The notes: generated by a model not told the origin, from the letters alone. A DNA stretch of 5,056 nt from Dehalococcoidia bacterium (GCA_021296015.1 JAGWBG010000137.1:1-5056), one strand, 5' to 3'. Shown: positions 1-5,056, numbered from the stretch's first letter. Translations and numbers: made by a program.

Positions 1-47
1 CAATGTGGACTGGCAACCTGGACGCCCGCAGGAGACACTCTTAACTC

Positions 48-204
48 TGTCATCCCGGCATTCTGGCGAAAGTCCTAGGCACACCGAGGAGGGTCGAAAC
101 TCGCCGGGCAGAGCCGAATCCAGAGTGGGGGCGGACTCCGGCGCAAAGCTTGCCACTTACTCGGTACGGGGGCCGGAATGACAACCAGGATACCCGGGAT
201 GACA
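48..204. repeat. Degenerate inverted-repeat element, copy 1
   Basis: The outer ends are an exact 11-bp inverted repeat: TGTCATCCCGG at 48-58 and CCGGGATGACA at 194-204. Just inside, CATTCTGGC (59-67) pairs with GCCGGAATG (172-180) with one mismatch. The 14-mer at 59-72 (cattctggcgaaag) and the 10-mer cggtacgggg at 162-171 both recur in the 3121-3193 element. The octamer gaatccag (116-123) recurs at 3186-3193. The layout resembles the short dispersed 'ATTCC-GCGAAAG' hairpin repeats known from many bacteria (for example the dRS3 repeats of Neisseria). There is no internal ORF, so any mobility would depend on an outside enzyme. That last point is inference. Confidence 0.55.
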
Positions 205-206
205 GC

Positions 207-226
207 AAAAAGGCTCTAGGAGAGCC
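207..226 (-). terminator. Possible rho-independent terminator (minus strand)
   Basis: Read on the minus strand, GGCTCT (226-221), a 3-nt loop CCT and AGAGCC (217-212) form a 6-bp stem with four G-C pairs. It is followed at once by TTTTT (211-207). This is a short but properly ordered intrinsic terminator. No minus-strand gene is recognisable to its right, so it may be an orphan, a stop for antisense transcription, or chance. On the plus strand there is no T tract after the hairpin. Confidence 0.3.
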
Positions 227-377
227 AATTGGAAAACCGTTCCATTCTGCCTGTTGAAAGGTTGCAGAAAGGTCTCTTTAGGCGGATAATTTTCCCATGA
301 CTTGAAATCTAGCCGGTGCTCATGGATAACTATTGGCGTTCCAAACGTGCCGGTGGCCGCTACCAGAAAAGAGTATG

Positions 378-386
378 TGCTATCCT
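378..386 (+). promoter_or_regulatory. Weak extended -10 candidate for the oxygenase gene
   Basis: TGCTATCCT fits an extended -10 (TGN followed by TATCCT, four of six matches to TATAAT). No good -35 is visible 16-18 bp upstream. If it is used, the transcript would begin near 393. That would exclude the ATG codons at 333 and 375 as starts and leave the GTG at 441. Confidence 0.2.
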
Positions 387-427
387 GGTTGTGGTTTCTT
401 CTGGCGTGAGAGTGGAACCAGCTGCAG

Positions 428-434
428 AAGGGGG
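428..434 (+). promoter_or_regulatory. Ribosome binding site deciding the GTG start
   Basis: AAGGGGG (within AGAAGGGGG, 426-434) lies six bases upstream of the GTG at 441. It is the best Shine-Dalgarno match ahead of any in-frame start. The ATG at 333 has no comparable site and the one at 375 only a weak purine run. Confidence 0.6.
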
Positions 435-440
435 ACCGTC

Positions 441-1625
441 GTGACACTCTACTCCCCTCAAATAGAACTGCCCACAGATTACATACCTGGTTATGAAAAG
501 GCCCGCGCCTTAGATCCAGAGAGGGCGGACAACTACATCTCCCACACGACCATCGGCGACCCTGTCATGGACGCGGTGGTGGAAGAACTGGCGGAGCTGC
601 CTCAAGAGAAGGTCCACCAGTTCCTTCAAGCCGGGATGGATGAGGACCGAGACGGTATGCGGAACTCGCCGCAACTACTGCGGGACTTCTTCTTTGACGC
701 GCCGCAGTCGGACCCGGACTGGCTTGATCACGACGCCTTCAAACCCGGCGTCCGCGCCTTCCAGAGAAACTCCGTCCTGATCCTTTCGGCCTTCGTCACC
801 GGCGTGCTGATAGACGGCTTCTCGACGCTGATAAGCAAATCGTTCGCGCAGACCGGGCGCATATTCGACAACGGCGTTTGGAGACTCAAGCAGAACAATC
901 GTCATCAGATGGAGATATTCTGGCCCGGAGGTCTAGACCGGCATGGAGACGGGTGGAAGCTGTCTGTCCGTATCCGGTTCGTGCACGCCCAGATTCGGCG
1001 GTTGCTGGCACAAACCGAAGAATGGGAGGACGACGCCTGGGGCGTGCCAGTCAGCGCCGCACACCTGGGCTATTCGATAGCCTGTTTCGCCGCTCGCACC
1101 ATAAAGCATTCGGAGGCGCTGGGAGCTCATTACAGCCCGGAGGAGCGGGATGGGTTCCACGCTGTCTGGCGCTACGCCGGTTATCTCATGGGCATCCCCG
1201 AAACCATCCTCTTCACCGACGAGAGTCACGCCTTGCACATATACCGGATCGGCTCCATGTGTGAGCCTCCTCCTACACAAGAGGCGATCATCATGACTAA
1301 CGCGCTGATCAACTCCGCCCCGCTGGTCGCTGGCATCACGGATACGGGGGAGCGGAGGAAGCTGGTGAGGAACGTCATCTACCCCATCTCCCGTACCCTC
1401 ATAGGGAACGACCTCGCCGACCAACTGCGCTTTCCTCCGAGCAGATTGCCCTTCCCTCTGTTCTGGTTCCGGCTCGACCGGCGCATCCAACAATTGAGAG
1501 CACGGCTGCTAAGGGAAGTCCCCAAGAATTTCTCGGCGCTTCTGGAGGCGTCGGCCTACAGCGACGCCGGCCTGAGTTACCGGCTGCCCGATCACGTCTA
1601 CTCCGAACAATCCAAGCAATGGTGA
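441..1625 (+). CDS. Oxygenase MpaB/Lcp-family protein (DUF2236)
   Basis: This 394-residue protein is a probable b-type-haem oxygenase of the DUF2236 family, which includes the fungal MpaB enzymes and bacterial latex-clearing protein Lcp. The substrate cannot be told from sequence. The family core runs from about residue 80 to 300 (GTG = 1). The key stretch has R148, then WPGGL at 161-165, then VRIRFVHAQIRR with H182, the expected haem-ligand histidine. The R148-to-H182 spacing of 34 equals that of R164 and H198 in Streptomyces Lcp, as I recall it. A second family signature, WRYAGYLMGIPE, lies at about 243-254. The positions equivalent to Lcp K167 and T168 are Q151 and N152 here, so it is not a typical rubber oxygenase. 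No signal peptide or clear membrane anchor is seen. The GTG start is chosen for its Shine-Dalgarno sequence. Reading from ATG 333 would add 36 residues of Cys/Arg-rich, non-family sequence. It stands alone, convergent with the next gene. Confidence 0.85.
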   Translation: MTLYSPQIELPTDYIPGYEKARALDPERADNYISHTTIGDPVMDAVVEELAELPQEKVHQFLQAGMDEDRDGMRNSPQLLRDFFFDAPQSDPDWLDHDAFKPGVRAFQRNSVLILSAFVTGVLIDGFSTLISKSFAQTGRIFDNGVWRLKQNNRHQMEIFWPGGLDRHGDGWKLSVRIRFVHAQIRRLLAQTEEWEDDAWGVPVSAAHLGYSIACFAARTIKHSEALGAHYSPEERDGFHAVWRYAGYLMGIPETILFTDESHALHIYRIGSMCEPPPTQEAIIMTNALINSAPLVAGITDTGERRKLVRNVIYPISRTLIGNDLADQLRFPPSRLPFPLFWFRLDRRIQQLRARLLREVPKNFSALLEASAYSDAGLSYRLPDHVYSEQSKQW

Positions 1626-1644
1626 CTCGCAGGCTCTTACACTG

Positions 1645-3000
1645 CTACTCGTACCAACCCGACCCGAATATCAACCCGTCACGGCGCACCGCCCAGGTGT
1701 GTTTCTGCCGGTCCTCGCCTGATTCCGGGTTCACAAATACATAGTCAACCCAGCGGCCTGATTCGGTGGCACCTAGCAATTTGTCGCCATAGAAATACCC
1801 CGTGGCGTCCACCCGGAGGCTGGGGTCGCGCCCCACGAACATCGGATTATGATGCGCTATTGTAAGTCCGCTCTGGTGGTCAATGATGAACACGTACCAC
1901 TGGCCGTCTACGCTCTCTGTGGAACTGTAATAGTCAATGGCAGCCTCCAAACCCAAGGCGTCGTAGAGATTCATGGCCTGCTGTACGAAGGCCTGGGTGT
2001 AGGCAGGAGCGTCGGACTTGCGAGGCCCGCTCTCGTGCCATCCTGAGCCAAAGACCAACCCGTCGTATCGAACTATCCAGGAGTGCTTTGTCTCCATGTT
2101 GCCGGAGACAGGATTGAGAAAGGTGTAGTCGAACCAGGCCCCATCCTCCTCCGCAACCGCAATTACCGCCTCACTTGTAGGATAGTCGTTGGGTCCCACA
2201 AGCTCGGAACTATGTAGTCCCACGAGAGCAGGGTTGGCGGCGTGAGCAAGCATCGTGTCATCTTCGTCCAAGATGAACACATACCACTGGCCGTCTATGC
2301 TGTCCTCGCTGTTGTAGTAGGCAAGGGTGGCCTCCAGACCTTCCGATTGGTACATGGAGATAGCGTTGTTGACGAAGTACTTGGTGTACTCGTCGGAGTC
2401 CCACTTGGATGGGATAGGCTCCGGCGGTTCGGTGGCGGCGGCGATCCTCGCCTCCGCAATGGCGTCCATGATGCTGGAGAGCACCACGATGCCTTCCATC
2501 AACTCAAAGGTCTGCACCGTTTCCTGGTCGGGAGCGGCAGAGGCGGCGGCCTCGAAGACTCTGTGAATTTCTCGGTCCAGGCTGCTCAACCGCTCCTTGA
2601 ATACCGGGTTCCGGGTGTTTTCGATGATGAGGAGAATCAAGTTGTCCAGCCGCTCAGAGTCCTGTCTCCTCGCATCGGACAGATCCGTGTCCGACAGTCC
2701 TTGTAGTTGCTCAGTGATGAAGGCGATGGCGTCCTCATCCAGAGAGGCAACGTCTCCCACTGGACCCGGAGGCCCGAGAGGCCCTTGTTCCCCGACGGGT
2801 CCCATAGGCCCGGGAGGCCCTTGCTCCCCCTCAGGACCCATAGGCCCGGTGGGGCCTTGCTCCCCCTCAGGACTCATAGGCCCGGTGGGGCCTTGCTCCC
2901 CCGCGGGACCTATAGGCCCGGCGGGGCCTGTATCTCCCTGGCAGGCAGCAATGGACAGGATTAGGACAACCATAACAAGGAGTGTAATTATCTGACGCAT
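1645..3000 (-). CDS. Lipoprotein with collagen-like repeats and two Cache domains
   Basis: This 451-residue protein is probably exported and lipid-anchored, and is a candidate extracellular sensor or binding protein. Residues 1-19 form a signal peptide ending in a lipobox (SIAA before C20). Residues 22-84 are 21 Gly-X-Y-type triplets, organised at 25-84 as five 12-residue units of the form GPxGPMGPxGEQ. Residues 88-195 are mainly helical, charged and Ala/Leu-rich. Two homologous domains follow, at about 205-323 and 334-451, sharing DGQWYVFI, AH..NP, a W-x-DY-x-F-x-NP-x-SG stretch and a closing DGL.FGSGW. They match the small Cache ligand-binding domains of bacterial chemoreceptors and sensor proteins. 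No transmembrane segment follows and there is no HAMP, kinase or methyl-accepting domain, so any signalling would need a partner. The start is supported by GGGAG seven bases upstream. The oddities are the S43 break in the collagen register and the fusion itself. The ligand is unknown. Confidence 0.85.
   Translation of the reverse strand: MRQIITLLVMVVLILSIAACQGDTGPAGPIGPAGEQGPTGPMSPEGEQGPTGPMGPEGEQGPPGPMGPVGEQGPLGPPGPVGDVASLDEDAIAFITEQLQGLSDTDLSDARRQDSERLDNLILLIIENTRNPVFKERLSSLDREIHRVFEAAASAAPDQETVQTFELMEGIVVLSSIMDAIAEARIAAATEPPEPIPSKWDSDEYTKYFVNNAISMYQSEGLEATLAYYNSEDSIDGQWYVFILDEDDTMLAHAANPALVGLHSSELVGPNDYPTSEAVIAVAEEDGAWFDYTFLNPVSGNMETKHSWIVRYDGLVFGSGWHESGPRKSDAPAYTQAFVQQAMNLYDALGLEAAIDYYSSTESVDGQWYVFIIDHQSGLTIAHHNPMFVGRDPSLRVDATGYFYGDKLLGATESGRWVDYVFVNPESGEDRQKHTWAVRRDGLIFGSGWYE
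1648..2388 (-). repeat. Tandem duplication of the Cache domain within the gene
   Basis: Two domain-sized units (2388-2032 and 2001-1648 on the minus strand) are offset by 387 bp, or 129 codons. At their cores, 2272-2301 and 1885-1914 are identical at 28 of 30 bases. One difference is synonymous (Tyr codon) and one is Ile/Val. The remaining parts are clearly homologous in protein but diverged. This indicates internal duplication with conservation strongest around the DGQWYVFI strand. Confidence 0.75.
2749..2928 (-). repeat. Five 36-bp collagen-like coding repeats
   Basis: The segment encodes residues 25-84 as five 12-residue units, beginning GPAGPI, GPTGPM, GPTGPM, GPPGPM and GPLGPP. The first four end in GEQ and the last in GDV. 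The unit length is 36 bp, and units two and three are nearly identical. Every third residue is Gly except S43, where the codon is AGT rather than GGT. Collagen-like domains in bacteria form trimeric triple helices, so the mature protein may trimerise and hold its Cache domains away from the membrane. That is inference from the family. Such repeats are prone to gain and loss of units. Confidence 0.85.
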
Positions 3001-3007
3001 ACAATTT

Positions 3008-3012
3008 CTCCC
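3008..3012 (-). promoter_or_regulatory. Ribosome binding site of the Cache lipoprotein
   Basis: On the minus strand GGGAG (inside CGGGAGAA) sits seven bases before the ATG at 3000. This supports that start, which also begins a well-formed lipoprotein signal peptide. Confidence 0.6.
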
Positions 3013-3076
3013 GGTTGAGAATGGCTACAAAGCGCCCATATCGCATCTTGGCGTATTGAGAATCAAGAAGCGCCTA

Positions 3077-3082
3077 ATTGTA
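3077..3082 (-). promoter_or_regulatory. Candidate -10 box for the lipoprotein gene
   Basis: On the minus strand this reads TACAAT, five of six matches to TATAAT, about 77 bases upstream of the ATG. It sits in a 10-mer (ctacaattag) that is repeated at the nth promoter candidate on the other strand. No clear -35 hexamer is visible, so confidence is low. Confidence 0.3.
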
Positions 3083-3120
3083 GTTGCTTGGGGGGGGAAT
3101 TGCACGCCATAGCCCTTCTC

Positions 3121-3193
3121 CGTCATTCTGGCGAAAGCCTGCCCCGGTTCCCCGACCGGACTGTCTGTCCAGCGGTACGGGGCCAGAATCCAG
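3121..3193. repeat. Dispersed inverted-repeat element, copy 2
   Basis: It begins cgtcattctggcgaaag and ends ggccagaatccag. ATTCTGGC (3125-3132) and GCCAGAAT (3182-3189) are an exact 8-bp inverted repeat. An inner hairpin pairs CCGGT (3144-3148) with ACCGG (3155-3159). It shares a 14-mer (3124-3137), a 10-mer (3173-3182) and an octamer (3186-3193) in the same order with the element near the window start, so the two belong to one family. Confidence 0.6.
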
Positions 3194-3238
3194 GGTTGAA
3201 GTGAGAGTGGGTCCTTCTGCTGGGGCCTCTCATCCTAA

Positions 3239-3262
3239 CCTTCTCCCACAAAAGAGAGAAGG
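3239..3262. repeat. Small hairpin repeat upstream of nth
   Basis: CCTTCTC (3239-3245) and GAGAAGG (3256-3262) form a 7-bp stem with a 10-nt loop, preceded by 'ctcatcctaa'. The form recalls the common 'CTCACCCTAACCCTCTCCC...GGGAGAGGG' dispersed palindromes of bacterial genomes. It lacks a T tract, so it is not a good intrinsic terminator. Confidence 0.4.
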
Positions 3263-3319
3263 GACTTTGGAAAGGCCCTGGAGAAGCTTGACGGCAAAAT
3301 AGATGGATGTATGAAAAAG

Positions 3320-3328
3320 TGCTACAAT
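3320..3328 (+). promoter_or_regulatory. Extended -10 promoter candidate for nth
   Basis: TGCTACAAT is an extended -10 (TG, one base, then TACAAT), 43 bases before the nth ATG. A TTGACG at 3288-3293 resembles a -35 but lies 29 bases away. It is better spaced (16 bp) from TATGAA at 3310-3315, a weaker alternative. The promoter probably serves both nth and argC. Confidence 0.4.
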
Positions 3329-3371
3329 TAGTCTTGCCTCAGACACGCGAACCATTTATGAAAGGCCAGGG

Positions 3372-4073
3372 ATGGACAAAGTCCAAGATATCGTGTCAGA
3401 CAGACCGGAGCAAGGTGGGCTTACCGCCGCCGTCGTTCTGGATACCTTGAGGAAAGAGTACGAGCCTTTTCCGTCGGAGCCTCGATATGACCCTGTATCA
3501 GAGCTGGTATTTACAATTCTTTCCCAACATACTTCGGACCGTAACTCCGAAAGAGCCTTCAAGCAGCTCATGGACAACTTCGGCTCCTTTGAAGAGGTCG
3601 CCAAGGGTGACACGCAGCTAATTGCCCAGTGCATCGCAATCGGCGGCCTGGCAAGCATCAAGGCCCCTCGCATACAGCAGGTGCTCAACCTAATCATGGA
3701 GCGGCGGGGAGAGTTGGACCTCTATTTTCTCAAGGATATGCCCCTGGAGGAGGCCAAGTCCTGGCTACGGGACCTCCCGGGCATCGGCCCCAAGTCTGCG
3801 GCTATAATCCTTAACTTCGCTCTTGGTATGCCAGCAATGGCGGTGGACACCCACATCTACAGGGTAGCAAAACGCCTGGGACTTATCGGGCCGAAGACCG
3901 GCTACGAGCAGGCTCACGATGTTCTGGAGAATGCCGTTGAGCCGGAGCAGGTCTTCCCTTTCCATGTGGCCCTGATAACCCACGGCAGGAAGGTATGCAA
4001 AGCGCCCAAGCCCCTTTGCCAACAGTGCGTTCTCGCCTATGGCTGCCCGTCACGAGACATGGGGAACAAGTGA
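3372..4073 (+). CDS. nth: Endonuclease III, DNA glycosylase/AP lyase
   Basis: This 233-residue enzyme of base-excision repair removes oxidised pyrimidines and nicks the resulting abasic site. The helix-hairpin-helix LPGIGPKSA (135-143) carries the catalytic lysine K141. The catalytic aspartate is D159 in VDTHIYRV. The 18-residue spacing equals that of K120 and D138 in the E. coli protein. Four cysteines, C209, C216, C219 and C225, follow the C-X6-C-X2-C-X5-C pattern of the [4Fe-4S] cluster. The loop near residue 50 is LSQHTSDRNS rather than the E. coli LSAQATD form. The protein is about 20 residues longer than the E. coli enzyme, mostly at the N terminus. GAAAGG at 3360-3365 lies six bases before ATG 3372 and supports this start. 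The ATG at 3358 is out of frame. argC follows after 26 bp. Confidence 0.95.
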   Translation: MDKVQDIVSDRPEQGGLTAAVVLDTLRKEYEPFPSEPRYDPVSELVFTILSQHTSDRNSERAFKQLMDNFGSFEEVAKGDTQLIAQCIAIGGLASIKAPRIQQVLNLIMERRGELDLYFLKDMPLEEAKSWLRDLPGIGPKSAAIILNFALGMPAMAVDTHIYRVAKRLGLIGPKTGYEQAHDVLENAVEPEQVFPFHVALITHGRKVCKAPKPLCQQCVLAYGCPSRDMGNK

Positions 4074-4088
4074 CAGAAGCATAATCTC

Positions 4089-4094
4089 AGGGGG
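4089..4094 (+). promoter_or_regulatory. Ribosome binding site deciding the argC GTG start
   Basis: AGGGGG ends five bases before the GTG at 4100. The codons from there (VRIGIINVTGYSG) match the usual N terminus of ArgC, so a GTG start is well supported. Confidence 0.65.
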
Positions 4095-4099
4095 TAGAA

Positions 4100-5056
4100 G
4101 TGAGAATAGGAATCATAAACGTTACAGGATACTCCGGGTCCGAGTTGGCAAGGCTCCTGTACCATCACCCCGACGCCAAGATAACCTCGGTTACGGGTAG
4201 AAGCGCCGCCGGGGAGAAGATGGGGGATGTCTTTCCCCACCTCTCCGGCTTCGACATGGTGATTCAGCCGGAGCTAGACGGTAGCCTGGACCTGGTTTTT
4301 TCCGCACTGCCCCATAAGGCCAGCGCCGAGGCGGTGATACCTCTGCTGGAGGACGGGGTGAAGGTAGTGGATATAAGTGCCGACTTCCGCCTCAGAATGG
4401 CTTCCGAGTACGAAGATTGGTACGGAGTCCCCCACCTGGGTCCCCAGTATCTTGAGGAAGCTGTGTATGGCCTCACAGAGCTTAACCGCCCGGAGGTCAG
4501 CCAGGCCCGGTTGGTAGCCAATCCCGGCTGCTATCCAACCAGCGCCATACTAGCCCTTGCGCCCGTGATAAAGGAGGGGCTGGTGGAGACTGACATCGTG
4601 GTTGACAGCAAGTCCGGAATATCAGGGGGGGGCCGCACACTGAACCTGACCAACCACTTCTCGGAAGTCAACGAGAATGTCATGGCCTACGCATTGGACG
4701 GCCACCGACATTTGCCGGAGATAACTCAGGAACTTGGCAAGCTGAATGCAACCTCGTCGTCCGGGGCTGGAGATGATGCAGCCCTGGCGCTTACCTTCCT
4801 GACCCACCTTATACCCATGACGCGGGGCATCCTGAGTTCCTGCTACGCCCGGCTAAAACCGGATGCCTTCTCCTCATGGGAGGAGGCCAAGCCCCGGATA
4901 CGACAGCTTTACCAGGACTTCTATTCCGAAGAGCCTTTCGTGAGAATATCAGCCTCTCCACCACAGACCAAACAGACTCTGGGAAACAACGTATGTCTGC
5001 TTTACCCTACGGTGGACGTGAGGACAGGCAGGCTGATAGTCATAAGCTGCCTGGAC
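4100..5056 (+). CDS. argC: N-acetyl-gamma-glutamyl-phosphate reductase (3' partial)
   Basis: ArgC catalyses the third step of arginine synthesis, the NADPH-dependent reduction of N-acetylglutamyl phosphate to the semialdehyde, in the cytoplasm. The frame runs open for 319 codons to the window end. Family members are about 345 residues, so roughly 25 C-terminal residues lie outside. The nucleotide-binding loop is NVTGYSGSEL (7-16), with Asn where the first Gly of GxxGxxG is usual. SALPHKAS is at 68-75 and DISADFRL at 91-98. The catalytic cysteine C144 is in NPGCYPT (141-147). SGISGGGR spans 172-179 (commonly SGxSGAGR), and the catalytic histidine lies in HRHLPEI (202-208). A run of eight G encodes G176-G178. 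It starts 26 bp after nth, so the two are probably co-transcribed, and other arg genes may follow. No ARG box is recognisable. Confidence 0.95.
   Translation, partial: MRIGIINVTGYSGSELARLLYHHPDAKITSVTGRSAAGEKMGDVFPHLSGFDMVIQPELDGSLDLVFSALPHKASAEAVIPLLEDGVKVVDISADFRLRMASEYEDWYGVPHLGPQYLEEAVYGLTELNRPEVSQARLVANPGCYPTSAILALAPVIKEGLVETDIVVDSKSGISGGGRTLNLTNHFSEVNENVMAYALDGHRHLPEITQELGKLNATSSSGAGDDAALALTFLTHLIPMTRGILSSCYARLKPDAFSSWEEAKPRIRQLYQDFYSEEPFVRISASPPQTKQTLGNNVCLLYPTVDVRTGRLIVISCLD

Larger units (their letters stand above)
1..440. other. Intergenic region with repeat debris
   Basis: No convincing coding region is seen here. The first 44 bases could be the tail of an upstream gene: a plus-strand frame ends at TAA 42-44 and would finish in LDARRRHS. 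It is too short to assign. From 48 to 204 there is a repeat-like element, and at 207-226 a hairpin with a T tract on the minus strand. Bases 227-370 show nothing recognisable. A weak promoter-like site (378-386) and a Shine-Dalgarno sequence (428-434) precede the oxygenase gene. Reading frames that cross the repeat on either strand have low-complexity, Cys/Arg-rich translations typical of non-coding DNA. Confidence 0.6.
3001..3371. other. Divergent intergenic region
   Basis: This stretch separates the minus-strand lipoprotein gene from plus-strand nth. It holds the lipoprotein Shine-Dalgarno sequence (3008-3012), a candidate minus-strand -10 box (3077-3082), a run of eight G (3090-3097) and two repeat-like elements (3121-3193 and 3239-3262). 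A candidate nth promoter lies around 3320-3328. A 72-codon frame across the repeats (3084-3302) is not a credible gene. Confidence 0.6.

Noticed and set aside
1..44. C-terminal tail of an upstream gene ending at TAA 42-44
   Set aside because: Only about 14 codons are visible and nothing distinguishes this frame from chance, so it was not called.
157..447. 96-codon minus-strand frame at the left
   Set aside because: It runs through the repeat element and hairpin, and the translation is low-quality and unlike any family known to me.
933..1493. 186-codon minus-strand frame inside the oxygenase gene
   Set aside because: It overlaps the family-conserved core of the oxygenase on the other strand and its translation shows no recognisable domain.
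1626..1644. A terminator between the convergent oxygenase and lipoprotein genes
   Set aside because: The 19-bp gap and adjacent bases show no stem-loop with a T tract on either strand.
2749..2928. Regular 36-bp repeats resembling a CRISPR array
   Set aside because: The repeats are contiguous with no spacers and translate to Gly-X-Y triplets in an intact gene.
2242..2995. Plus-strand open frames opposite the lipoprotein gene, including Gly-Pro-rich ones
   Set aside because: They are mirror readings of the collagen-like and Cache coding sequence, and have no independent start signals or family features.
3084..3302. 72-codon plus-strand frame between the divergent genes
   Set aside because: It is a translation of dispersed repeats, starts beside a G8 run, and has no credible ribosome binding site.
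3358..3371. ATG at 3358 as an alternative nth start
   Set aside because: It is 14 bases upstream of ATG 3372 and therefore out of frame.

Overview
The window reads as chromosomal DNA from a free-living bacterium, most likely of the Chloroflexota (Dehalococcoidia or SAR202-like). This assignment is an inference. It rests on the mix of an MpaB/Lcp-type oxygenase, a Cache-domain lipoprotein, an ArgC with an NVTGY nucleotide-binding loop, and dispersed repeats of the 'cattctggcgaaag' kind. No 16S or other strong taxonomic marker is present.

Layout: bases 1-440 hold no convincing gene. They carry a degenerate inverted-repeat element (48-204) and a hairpin with a T tract read on the minus strand (207-226). 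A DUF2236/MpaB-family putative haem oxygenase follows on the plus strand (441-1625, GTG start preferred over the longer ATG reading from 333). Converging on it with only 19 bp between stop codons is a minus-strand gene (3000 down to 1645). It encodes a 451-residue lipoprotein with a collagen-like Gly-X-Y stretch, a helical linker and two tandem Cache-type sensor domains. Bases 3001-3371 form a divergent intergenic region with two more repeat elements and candidate -10 boxes for both directions. Then come endonuclease III (nth, 3372-4073) and, 26 bp downstream, argC (4100 to the window end, truncated at its 3' end).

Working together: nth and argC are close enough, and each has its own Shine-Dalgarno sequence, to share one transcript. 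argC is probably the first of an arginine-biosynthesis cluster continuing beyond the window. Nothing links the oxygenase to the Cache lipoprotein beyond adjacency. The window is mostly ordinary housekeeping plus one unusual secreted protein. The collagen-like/double-Cache lipoprotein is the best candidate for something little studied. I see no CRISPR array, IS element, tRNA, rRNA, toxin-antitoxin pair or defence system.
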